A stretch of DNA of 54,653 nucleotides from Betaproteobacteria bacterium (GTDB lineage: Bacteria > Pseudomonadota > Gammaproteobacteria > Burkholderiales > SG8-41), in assembly GCA_023266235.1 (NCBI GenBank), contig JAHFRL010000007.1, forward strand, positions 82,338 to 136,990. Direction: 5' to 3'. The notes beneath the pieces were generated by a model. The model was not told the DNA's origin. It worked only from the letters and a program-made list of their open reading frames with translations, and searched no databases. The position numbers were made by a program, and so were the translations under genes. Positions 8,080 through 15,566 of this stretch are shown here, in pieces. Position 1 is the stretch's first letter, and each line of letters begins with the position of its first letter.

Positions 8080-9027
8080 ATGCAATCCCTCGGCGAGCTG
8101 GTCAGCGATCCCACCACTTTCATGGGGGTTCCTCACACCCAGGATCTGTCTGGAGCGAAGGCCGCGATTCTCGGCATTCCGTTCGACTGCGGCGTGCATC
8201 CGTTCCGGATCGGCTCGCGGCAGGGTCCGCAGGCAATCCGCGAGCAGTCAAAGCTGATGCGCCCCTACAATCCGGAACTCTCGGACTACAATCCGATGCA
8301 GCGCCTTGGCCTGGTGGACTGTGGCGATGTCCGCCTTACGCCCGGGCGCATTCCCGATGCATTCGAGAAGACCGCGGCGACGCTCGAGCGGATCGTCGCG
8401 CGCGACGTCGTGCCGATAGCAATGGGGGGCGACGGCAGCGTTTCCCATCCAGCGCTGCGCGTGATCGGACGCAAACATCCCGGACTCGCCGTGATTCACC
8501 TCGATTCGCATACCGACACCACGCCACCGGTGCCGGGCAACGAATATAACGCGGGGACCCAGTTTCACTATGCCGCCGTCGAGCGCTGGATCGACCCCGC
8601 GGCGTCATATCACATCGGCATCCGCGGGACGACGTATCTGCCCGGCGGTTTCCCACGCACCCGGGCGCTCGGTTACGGCAACATCATCACGCTCAACGCG
8701 TTGCTCGACCGCGGCATCCCCGCTGTGCTGAAGCAACTTCAAGCGGCTCTAAAGGGGCGGCCGGTCTACCTGTGCGTGGACATGGACGTGTTCGATCCAT
8801 CGTGCGCGCCGGGCGTTTGTGCGCCGAGTTGGGGCGGTCTGACGGCGCGCGAAGGGCTTGCGATCGTGCGCGGGCTGGCCGGTCTCGACGTCGTCGCCGC
8901 GGACATCAATACCGTCAGCCCCCCGCATGACGTAATGGGCATGACCGCGTTTCTGGCTGCGGCCCTGATTTACGAGGTGCTCGTGGTGTTGTGTCGCTAC
9001 CGCGCGCTCGATACGCCCGACGCGTAG
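8080..9027 (+). CDS. Ureohydrolase (agmatinase/arginase family) with an altered metal site
   Basis: 315 residues. Ureohydrolase signatures are GGDGSVSHPAL, HLDSHTD, YLCVDMDVFDPSCAPG and GGLTARE. The family hydrolyses guanidino groups with two Mn ions. Here the first ligand motif reads GGDGS, not GGDHS, so the usual His ligand is Gly, while the D-x-H-x-D and D-x-D ligands are kept. Either specificity has shifted or the metal site is rearranged. No clear ribosome-binding site precedes ATG 8080, which fits coupling to the Bug gene that stops two bases earlier. An amidinohydrolase role is likely; agmatine or arginine as substrate is not supported. Confidence 0.85.
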   Translation: MQSLGELVSDPTTFMGVPHTQDLSGAKAAILGIPFDCGVHPFRIGSRQGPQAIREQSKLMRPYNPELSDYNPMQRLGLVDCGDVRLTPGRIPDAFEKTAATLERIVARDVVPIAMGGDGSVSHPALRVIGRKHPGLAVIHLDSHTDTTPPVPGNEYNAGTQFHYAAVERWIDPAASYHIGIRGTTYLPGGFPRTRALGYGNIITLNALLDRGIPAVLKQLQAALKGRPVYLCVDMDVFDPSCAPGVCAPSWGGLTAREGLAIVRGLAGLDVVAADINTVSPPHDVMGMTAFLAAALIYEVLVVLCRYRALDTPDA

Positions 9028-9056
9028 AGCTCGTGCCCGCTCGCCCGGGGATGTGG

Positions 9057-9076
9057 GGGCTTGTCGGCAATAGCTA
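9057..9076 (+). pseudogene. Possible 3' tail of a Gfo/Idh-like gene
   Basis: The bases encode LVGNS and a stop, then AAAGCAAA. The same string (VLVGNS, stop, AAAGCAAA) ends the Gfo/Idh gene at 5252, with two mismatches over 21 bases. It is too short to be sure, but it fits the other gene tails left in this window. Confidence 0.3.
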
Positions 9077-9109
9077 AAGCAAAAAACCGAATTCCAGGAA
9101 AATTTCACG

Positions 9110-9280
9110 ATGCCCAAGGCCAAATGCATCGACGTGCATAGCCATGTCCTGCCCAGGGAAACACTCGAGGCGATCCGGCAGCGCCCGCGCGACTACCAGA
9201 TGCGCATCGACGGCTCGAGCGCCGGGCAGCGCGAGCGCATCCTGAGTGTCAACGCCCTGCAACTGCTCGACGAACGCTAG
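9110..9280 (+). pseudogene. Amidohydrolase remnant: N-terminus fused in frame to C-terminus
   Basis: The 56-residue frame begins MPKAKCIDVHSHVLPRETLE, the start of an ACMSD-type amidohydrolase with its H-x-H metal motif. It ends QRERILSVNALQLLDER, which is like the family's final helix (I-L-x-x-N-A-x-x-L-L). The 250 or more residues that carry the other metal ligands are absent. The product cannot be catalytic. The stop lies 12 bases from the end of the convergent Bug gene. Confidence 0.68.
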
Positions 9281-9292
9281 GCCCCGCTATTT

Positions 9293-10270
9293 CTACTCGG
9301 CGCGGATGCCCGCCGCCTGGATGACCTTACGCCATTTTTCAATGTCCGAGCGCAGCACCGTCCCGAATGCCGCGGGCGATGTGGGAACGGGCTCGAGGCC
9401 TTGCGCGCCAAACTGTTCCTTCACGGCCGCCGAGGCAAGGATTTTCGTCGTTTCTCGATTCAGCGTGTCGAGAACCGGTTTGGACGTTCCCGCGGTTGCC
9501 AGCATTCCGTACCACCCGCTGCTCTCGTAACCCGGGACCCCGGACTCGTCCACGGTCGGTGTTTCCGGAAACAGCGGAAAGCGCTTGCGGGTGGTTACCG
9601 CAAGCAGGCGCAGCCTGCCCGCCTTTACATGGGGCAGAGCGGTAGACACGTTGGATACGACGAGTTGCACCTGCCCTCCCAACAGGTCCGTGATCGCGGG
9701 CCCCAGACCTTTGTACGGAACATGCAGCATGTCCACCTTGGCCATGAGCAGGAACAGCACGGTGACGAGATGGCTGGTGCTGCCTATCCCGCCGGTGCCA
9801 TAGCCGAGCTGTCCCGGCCTGGACCTTGCCAGCGCGAGCAGCTCGCCCATCGACTTGGCGGGCACCGACGGATGCACCACCACGATATTGGGCTGCTCGC
9901 CTACCATGGTCACCGGCGCGAGGTCCTTGAGCGTATCGTAGGGCAGCCTCGAGTAAAGCACCGCATTGACCGCGAGGCCCATGCTCGCGATCAGCAGCGT
10001 GTGACCATCGGGCGGCGCCTTCGCGACGATGTCGGCGCCGATGGTGCCGCCGGCGCCGCCGCGATTATCGACCACCACCGGCTGGCCGAGCGCATCGCTC
10101 AACCTGACCGCAACAATCCGGGCGACGACGTCGTTGGCCCCGCCCGGCGCGAACGGCACCATCAGACGAACCGGGCGCGCGGGGTACTGCTGCGCAACCG
10201 TGGCCGGGCAGCCAAACGCGATCATCAGGCCGCCCACCATGGCGGCGACTGCGGCGCGGTTGCGGCCCAT
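9293..10270 (-). CDS. Bug/TctC-family receptor in the UGSC selenoprotein unit
   Basis: 325 residues with a signal peptide ending near CPATVAQQ, then YPARPVRLMVPFAPGGANDV, DNRGGAG, PPDGHTL and VPYKGLG, and an end at IQAAGIRAE. The start codon follows the stop of the UGSC selenoprotein by one base, so translation is almost surely coupled and the receptor belongs to the same transcript. This is the best hint that the selenoprotein and its partner act on an imported carboxylate-containing compound. Confidence 0.92.
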   Translation of the reverse strand: MGRNRAAVAAMVGGLMIAFGCPATVAQQYPARPVRLMVPFAPGGANDVVARIVAVRLSDALGQPVVVDNRGGAGGTIGADIVAKAPPDGHTLLIASMGLAVNAVLYSRLPYDTLKDLAPVTMVGEQPNIVVVHPSVPAKSMGELLALARSRPGQLGYGTGGIGSTSHLVTVLFLLMAKVDMLHVPYKGLGPAITDLLGGQVQLVVSNVSTALPHVKAGRLRLLAVTTRKRFPLFPETPTVDESGVPGYESSGWYGMLATAGTSKPVLDTLNRETTKILASAAVKEQFGAQGLEPVPTSPAAFGTVLRSDIEKWRKVIQAAGIRAE

Positions 10271-10271
10271 G

Positions 10272-10802
10272 TCAGTCAGTCAGCTGCTTGACGAATTGAT
10301 CCACGAAACGCAGCGTGACCTCGCGCATCTGCTCCGGCGTAAGGTTGCTGATCGGATGCGGCAACTCGATGAACGGATGCCCGTCCATGCCCTTCGCGCG
10401 AAACGAATGCACCGCCGCGTTCCTGAACGTCTGGGTGAGAAACACCGTTGCCGGGATGCCGCGCTTTTCGAACTCCACCGTGTCGTGCACACTGCACAAC
10501 GTGCAGGATCCTCATCCGCCGACGGCCGCGGCCGCCACCTGCACCCTCATCGCCAGCGCATCGAGCAGTTCGGCCCGCGCGGGCTTCGAGAAAGCCTCCT
10601 TGCGCTCGATGATGACCTCCTTGACGCCGTAGCGCTCGAGCAATTCCTGCGCGACGGTTGCAAGAATGACGTCGGCTTGTTCCTTGGTATTGTCGATGAG
10701 CCCCACCACCTTGCCGACCAGGTCGATGGGTCGCTGCGCGAGCGGAATCTTCGTCTTGTTGCCGCCCGCCGTGGGATCGACAAACCACAATTCGTCAACC
10801 AT
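10272..10802 (-). CDS. UGSC-family selenoprotein (UGA at 10512-10514 read as selenocysteine)
   Basis: 176 residues if UGA is decoded. The frame runs from ATG 10802 (AGAGGA upstream) through MVDELWFVDPTAGG to AAAAVGG, then UGA, then GSCTLCSVHDTVEFEKRGIP and on to a UGA stop at 10272. The segment U-G-S-C-x-x-C is the motif for which the UGSC (seleno)protein family is named; relatives have Cys-G-S-C at this place. Coding character and homology continue unbroken across the UGA. A hairpin just downstream fits a bacterial SECIS. The function of the family is unknown; the U/C-x-x-C arrangement suggests redox or sulfur/selenium chemistry. The partner gene lies 41 bases upstream and a Bug gene one base downstream. 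Without selenocysteine insertion the product would be a 96-residue fragment. Confidence 0.87.
10482..10514 (-). promoter_or_regulatory. Candidate bacterial SECIS hairpin after the UGA codon
   Basis: Beginning 11 bases after the UGA, GUUGUGCA (10500-10493) pairs with UGCACGAC (10489-10482) over 8 bp with one G-U pair, around a GUG loop (10492-10490). The loop is 19 bases from the UGA and starts with G, both within the usual limits for bacterial SECIS elements bound by SelB. A competing smaller hairpin, CTGCAC-GTT-GTGCAG, uses partly the same bases. This comes from reading base pairing, not from a folding program. Confidence 0.55.
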
Positions 10803-10843
10803 TGCCGTTTCCTCTGTCTCGCGGAAACAACGACTTCCGCTTC

Positions 10844-11917
10844 TCAATTGACCTGGTAAACGCCGTGGACCGCACGGCTCGTTTCGTTCCAGCCGTGGCA
10901 CACCGCGGTGATGGGTCCAAAACCGCCCGCCACGATCAGGTGCAGACCCTGCGGGTCCTTGATCGCCTTGATCGGGCAATTATCGTCATCGGGGTCTACG
11001 CCCATCGCGCGCGCGCGCTCGGGACGCCAGTTGCCGCCGCGCTTGAGATTGCCTTGCGGACGCGCGGCGAGCTCGCACAACCGGCCGTGCGCAGCGGCGC
11101 GGCTCATGCCGGCGTCAGCGCACAATTGGGCGTGCTGCGGGCTCATCGCAACCACCTCGTTCGACTTGAACCACATGTTCCACGAGCCGGTGGACGTCAT
11201 CGAGTCCGCAATCCCCGTCAGCAGCCGCTGCGGCTCGGTACTCACGTCGTCGAAATGCAGTCTCGGGCATTCGACCATCACGCAGGTAATGACGTTGTCC
11301 GCGGGCGAGTAGCCGCGCGATACCGCGAGGCTTTCCCACGGCGTGCGCTCCATGTTTTCGGTAAGGCAAGCGGTGTAACGCATCGGCGAGCTGAATATCG
11401 TGGCCGACGCCAAACCGGAAATACCGCCGCCCAGGTTGAGAAGCATCAGCCGGATCGCGCGGCCGATCGTGACATTGGCGCGAAACCCCGGCCCGAAGCA
11501 ACCGTTGCCGCCGTGCAGGCCGATCTGCTTTGCGTAGGGGCCGTTCACGATCATGAGCGGCGCGACGCCGTGCATCGTGCATTGCACACCTCCCATGTTG
11601 AATTCCTCGCGCAGAATCAGCTCGAGGCCGCCCAGCACCACCGGCAGATATTCGGGTTTGCATCCTGCCATCAGCGCGTGAACTGCCACCGCCCGTACGG
11701 TCGCCACTTCCAGCGCGGGCGGCACGCGCCCGACCACCTCTTCCGGATCGCGCGGCGTGCCGGTAAGCATCCACTGGATACGCTCTGCGGTCGGCGTGAC
11801 CATCGGGAAGCCGTCCGACCATTCCTTAGCGAAAAAAAACTCAAACTCGTCGAGCTTTTTGCCCAATTCGATTTCCCCGAAATGAATGGCGTGATGACTT
11901 GCAGCCAGGCGGCGCAC
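10844..11917 (-). CDS. Conserved Cys-rich partner protein of the UGSC selenoprotein
   Basis: 357 residues from GTG 11917; the start is uncertain because no good ribosome-binding site is visible and the conserved part begins at KEWSDGFPMVTPTAERIQWM. No signal peptide is seen, so it is probably cytoplasmic. It has many cysteines, including MAGCKPEY, VQCTMHG, GGNGCFGPG, VECPRL, DDNCPIK and TAVCHGW, plus a Gly-rich LNLGGGISGL. I recall proteins with this WxDGxPxVxPT start beside UGSC genes, but I do not know their activity. Order and spacing make it the first gene of a partner, UGSC, Bug unit. It may form a complex with the selenoprotein. Confidence 0.75.
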   Translation of the reverse strand: MRRLAASHHAIHFGEIELGKKLDEFEFFFAKEWSDGFPMVTPTAERIQWMLTGTPRDPEEVVGRVPPALEVATVRAVAVHALMAGCKPEYLPVVLGGLELILREEFNMGGVQCTMHGVAPLMIVNGPYAKQIGLHGGNGCFGPGFRANVTIGRAIRLMLLNLGGGISGLASATIFSSPMRYTACLTENMERTPWESLAVSRGYSPADNVITCVMVECPRLHFDDVSTEPQRLLTGIADSMTSTGSWNMWFKSNEVVAMSPQHAQLCADAGMSRAAAHGRLCELAARPQGNLKRGGNWRPERARAMGVDPDDDNCPIKAIKDPQGLHLIVAGGFGPITAVCHGWNETSRAVHGVYQVN

Positions 11918-12017
11918 GCGACGTCATTGACCGCGCAGCCGAACGCTTGCGAGTATAGCTTGGCCTACACGCAGGAACAATAAACGCGCGCGGCCTGTCG
12001 GGTGCAGGCGACCGTTA

Positions 12018-12986
12018 TTATTCGACGCGCAGGTGCGCCGACTTGATGACGCCCGCCCACTTCGAGGTTTCGGCCCGGATAAATGCGCCAAATTCTTCCG
12101 GCGTTCCGCTGCCGGGGGCGGCGCCGCTTGCGGCTAGGCGCTCGCGCATTTCCGGGCGATTCAGGATGCGGACGATTTCGCGGTTCAGCTTCGCGATCAC
12201 GTCCCGCGCGGTACCCGCGGGCGCGAGCACGCCGCTCCACTGCAAAACTTCATAAGCGGGAACGCCGCTCTCACCGACCGTGGGGATCTCCGGCACCACC
12301 GGCCAACGCGCTGGACTCGTGACCGCCAGCCCGCGCAAGCGTCCGGTCCTGATGTTGGGCAGGGCTTCGAGAATGTTCACGAAGCCCGTCTGGACATGCC
12401 CGGCGATGATATCGATCAGCGCCTGGCCCCCGCCCTTGTAGGGAACGTGCACCATGTTGACGCCGGCGCTGGCCTTGAAAAGTTCGCCGGCCAGATGACT
12501 GATCGTGCCCTCACCCGATGACGCGTACGCCAGTCCCCCGGCGCGCGAGGTCGCCAGCATCGTCAATTCCCTGACGGACTTGGCCGGCACGGCCGCAGGC
12601 ACGACGAGTATCAGCGGAACCAGGGTCGCGCGCGCGACCGGCGCAAAATCCCTGAGCGGATCGAACGGCACTTTGAACATCAGCGGATTGATCACGATCG
12701 TGCTCGCCGTGGCCATCACCAGCGTGTAGCCGTCGGGCGCTGCGCGCGCCGCCATTTCCGTGCCGATGGCCCCCGCCGCGCCGGCGCGGTTATCCATCAC
12801 CACGGATTGTTTCCAGATCTCGGACAGGGGCTCGCTGATCATGCGGGCGACAATCGACGCGCCGCCGCCGGGCGCGAACGGCGCAATCAGCCTGATCGGC
12901 TTGTCGGGATAGGATGCGGCGACCGCCAGCGGGGCGAACAACGGAAAAACCAGCGCGATGCCAGCCATCGCGGTTTTCGTTTTCAT
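12018..12986 (-). CDS. Bug/TctC-family receptor
   Basis: 322 residues from ATG 12986 (GGGGGAG upstream); a longer frame from 13079 would add residues unlike any signal peptide. The signal peptide ends near APLAVAAS, then YPDKPIRLIAPFAPGGGASI. Further marks are DNRAGAAGAIG, APDGYTL and VHVPYKGGG. It ends IKSAHLRVE, not the common DAGI ending. It is divergent from the MmgE/PrpD gene at 13124, and the 137-base gap carries period-7 repeats. Being divergent, the two may share regulation. Confidence 0.92.
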   Translation of the reverse strand: MKTKTAMAGIALVFPLFAPLAVAASYPDKPIRLIAPFAPGGGASIVARMISEPLSEIWKQSVVMDNRAGAAGAIGTEMAARAAPDGYTLVMATASTIVINPLMFKVPFDPLRDFAPVARATLVPLILVVPAAVPAKSVRELTMLATSRAGGLAYASSGEGTISHLAGELFKASAGVNMVHVPYKGGGQALIDIIAGHVQTGFVNILEALPNIRTGRLRGLAVTSPARWPVVPEIPTVGESGVPAYEVLQWSGVLAPAGTARDVIAKLNREIVRILNRPEMRERLAASGAAPGSGTPEEFGAFIRAETSKWAGVIKSAHLRVE

Positions 12987-13068
12987 GCGCTCCCCCGGCT
13001 GTTTGCCGCATTGTACTATCCCCGGCTGTCCTGTTATCCCCGGGCTTTCCGGAAGGCTGGTTTTGCAT

Positions 13069-13110
13069 TTACCATTCACCCTTCACCGTTCACCATTCAT
13101 CATTGCTTTG
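13069..13110. repeat. Period-7 tandem repeat, CATTCAC/TTCACCG type
   Basis: About six imperfect heptamers (TTACCAT, TCACCCT, TCACCGT, TCACCAT, TCATCAT) run up to the MmgE/PrpD start. The last part, CATTCATCATTGCTTTGC, recurs unchanged before the sirtuin gene near 22490. The period of seven rules out a coding origin. Confidence 0.7.
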
Positions 13111-13123
13111 CGCTCATTCCCCC

Positions 13124-14515
13124 ATGCCTGATTCGCCGCCGACCATCGCCGCAACGCTGGCCAGGTTTGTCGCGGGCCTCGAGTACGCGTCGATTCCCGC
13201 CGCCGTGCGCGAGCGGGCGAAGCTGCACTTGCTCGATTCCGTCGGCGTGGCGCTTGCATCTGCGGGCTTCGAATTCGCGCGCAAGGCCTGTGCGGGACTG
13301 GCTGCTCTGGGCACGGGCGCATACGGCGTGATCGGAATGCGCGCAAAACTCCCGTTGCGCGACGCCGTATTGATAAACGGAATGCTGGTGCATGGACTCG
13401 AATTCGACGACACGGCGCTGCGCGGGCGCATCCATCCGAGCGCTTTTTGCGTGCCGTGCGCGCTCGGCGCAGGCGTGTTCGCCGGGGCGCGGGGTCGGGA
13501 CCTGCTGACCGCCTACGTGGCGGGAGTGGAGTGCGCGATACGCATCGGGATGGCGGCGCACGGCGGGTTTTCGCGCGCCGGCTTCAACGCCGTGGGCATC
13601 GTGGGGGCCTTCGGCAGCGTGCTCACCGCCGGAAAATTGTTCGGGCTCGATCGCGCGCAGCTGACCATGGCGCAAGGCATCGTGTACAGCACCGCGGCCG
13701 GCAATCGCGAGTTTACCGCCGACGACTCATGGACCAAACGGTTCGAAGCGGGCTGGCCGGCAGCGAGCGCCATCACGGCCGCCGTGCTGGCGCGGCAAGG
13801 TTTTGTGGGCCCGCGCACCACCTACGAAGGCAAGTTCGGTGTGTACAACACGTATCTGAACGAGCCGCCCACGGCATCCGACCTCGACGCGATCACCGCG
13901 GGGCTCGGTGAATCCTGGGAATTCGAGCGCATCCTGATCAAGCTGCTGCCGTCATGTTTTTTCAATCATCCGGTCATCAACGCGACGCTAGCGCTGGTCA
14001 CCGCGCACGATCTCGCCGCGCGCGACATTCGCGGCATCCGCGTCCTGTTGCCGGAGGCGGCGATCGACACGGTGTGCGAGCCGCGGGCAAAAAAAATCGC
14101 GCCGCGCGACCCCGCCGCCGCGCAGTTCAGCGTTTATTTTTCAGCGGCGTGCGCGGCGGTGCGCCGGCGCTTTACGCTGCAGGAGATGGATGCGGACGCG
14201 TTCGACGATGCGGAGATCCGCGCGCTGGCGGCCCGGGTCGAGTACGCGATCGACCCGCAGTCGAATTTCCCGGCGCACTACTCGGGCGGCGTGGAGATCA
14301 CCACCGCCGACGGCCGGCTGCTCACCGCGCGCGAGGACATCAATGCCGGATCCGCGGAAAAGCCGTTGCCCGCGTCGGCGATCGAGGAAAAATTCCTGGC
14401 CAACGCGCAGCGCGTGATGCCGCTGCCACGCGCGCTGGAAATCCGCGACCTGCTGCTGAAGCTCGACGCGAGCGACGACCTGGGCGGCGTCACCGCAAGA
14501 CTGGGCGCGGCGTAA
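13124..14515 (+). CDS. MmgE/PrpD-family protein (2-methylcitrate dehydratase-like)
   Basis: 463 residues from ATG 13124. Features of the fold are FVAGLEYASIPAAVRERAK, then LLDSVGVALAS, the conserved LVHGLEFDDT, HPSAFCVPCALG, and GIVYSTAAGNREF. The C-terminal half carries LPSCFFNHPVINAT, where family members have a conserved Y/F-P-x-C-x-x-x-H. MmgE/PrpD enzymes dehydrate or isomerise tricarboxylates and related acids, and some members act on other small acids. Tricarboxylate-like substrates match the two flanking Bug receptors. It is not a canonical prpD, since no prpB or prpC is near. Confidence 0.85.
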   Translation: MPDSPPTIAATLARFVAGLEYASIPAAVRERAKLHLLDSVGVALASAGFEFARKACAGLAALGTGAYGVIGMRAKLPLRDAVLINGMLVHGLEFDDTALRGRIHPSAFCVPCALGAGVFAGARGRDLLTAYVAGVECAIRIGMAAHGGFSRAGFNAVGIVGAFGSVLTAGKLFGLDRAQLTMAQGIVYSTAAGNREFTADDSWTKRFEAGWPAASAITAAVLARQGFVGPRTTYEGKFGVYNTYLNEPPTASDLDAITAGLGESWEFERILIKLLPSCFFNHPVINATLALVTAHDLAARDIRGIRVLLPEAAIDTVCEPRAKKIAPRDPAAAQFSVYFSAACAAVRRRFTLQEMDADAFDDAEIRALAARVEYAIDPQSNFPAHYSGGVEITTADGRLLTAREDINAGSAEKPLPASAIEEKFLANAQRVMPLPRALEIRDLLLKLDASDDLGGVTARLGAA

Positions 14516-14526
14516 CGCCCGTATCG

Positions 14527-15504
14527 CTATTCGACCTTGATGCCGGCCTTCTTGATCAATCTGCTGTATTTCGCGAGTTCCGCGCGCACGAACGCGCCGA
14601 ATTGTTCCGGCGTATTGCCCACGCCGTCGCTGCCGAGCTGACGCAGTCTTTCCGCCACGTCCGGCAACGCGATCGCCCGCGCGAGCTCCTTGTTGATCTT
14701 CGCGATGATCGCGGGCGGCGTGCCGGCCGGCGCATGCATCGAGTACCACGCGTTGGCTGCGTACGCGGGCAGGCCCGCCTCGGCGAAGGTCGGGATGTTC
14801 GGATACTCCGGCAGGCGGCTCGCGCGCGCGATGGCGAGCGCCCTGATCTTGCCCGCGCGCACCAGGGTCATGATGGACGCGGCCGTATCGAAGGCCATAT
14901 CGGTTTCGCCGCTGATCAGGCTGATGAGCGCCGGCCCGCCGCCGCTGTACGGCACGTTGAGGATATCGATTGCGGTCAGGTCCTTGAAAATCTCGCCGCC
15001 CATATGCATCGGCGAGCCGCTGCCCGCGGTCGCGAATTTGAGCATGCCGGGTTTGGACTTGGCGAGCGCGATCAGTTCCTGCACCGACTTCACGGGGCTC
15101 GCCTGATTGACGCCCAACAGCATGGGCGCCACCGCCAGCAGCGTGATGGGCGCGAAGTCCTTGACCGGATCGTAGCCCGGATTGCGGTAGAGGTTGGGGC
15201 TCACGCCGTGGCTCGCGATCGAGGACAGCAGCAGCGTATAGCCGTCCGGCGTCGCGCGCGCGGCAAGCGCGGTACCGATGGTCGTGCCCGCGCCGGGCCG
15301 GTTATCGACGATCACCTGCTGCCCCCACGCTTCGGTCAGTTTCTGGCCGAAGAGGCGCGCGAGCAGGTCGTTGCCGCCGCCGGGAGGGTAAGGCACGATC
15401 AGGCGTATGGTCTTGACCGGATAATTTTGCGCCGCCGCGCCGCCGGCCCAGAGATTCACGATGGCGCATGCCAGACACGCGGTCGCCAGGTAACTTTTTT
15501 GCAC
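14527..15504 (-). CDS. Bug/TctC-family receptor paired with a PRISE-type reductase
   Basis: 325 residues from GTG 15504, chosen because AGGAGGAG sits just upstream and the signal peptide then begins VQKSYLATACLACAIV. It continues with YPVKTIRLIVPYPPGGGNDL, DNRPGAG, TPDGYTL and VPYSGGG, where most paralogues have PYKG. It ends IKKAGIKVE. It lies 62 bases downstream of the reductase at 15567 on the same strand. The same reductase-then-Bug order is found again at 54653-53561. Confidence 0.92.
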   Translation of the reverse strand: MQKSYLATACLACAIVNLWAGGAAAQNYPVKTIRLIVPYPPGGGNDLLARLFGQKLTEAWGQQVIVDNRPGAGTTIGTALAARATPDGYTLLLSSIASHGVSPNLYRNPGYDPVKDFAPITLLAVAPMLLGVNQASPVKSVQELIALAKSKPGMLKFATAGSGSPMHMGGEIFKDLTAIDILNVPYSGGGPALISLISGETDMAFDTAASIMTLVRAGKIRALAIARASRLPEYPNIPTFAEAGLPAYAANAWYSMHAPAGTPPAIIAKINKELARAIALPDVAERLRQLGSDGVGNTPEQFGAFVRAELAKYSRLIKKAGIKVE

Positions 15505-15566
15505 GTCTTCTCCTCCTGCGTTTTTGTAACCGGCGCACCGCGCTTGGCGGCGGATTGCGTTGCGCC

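Noticed and set aside
10512..10979. A separate 155-residue minus-strand protein ending at 10512
   Set aside because: Its N-terminal 59 residues precede the family start at 10802, and its end is the UGA of the UGSC selenoprotein. It is the front part of that protein, not a gene of its own.
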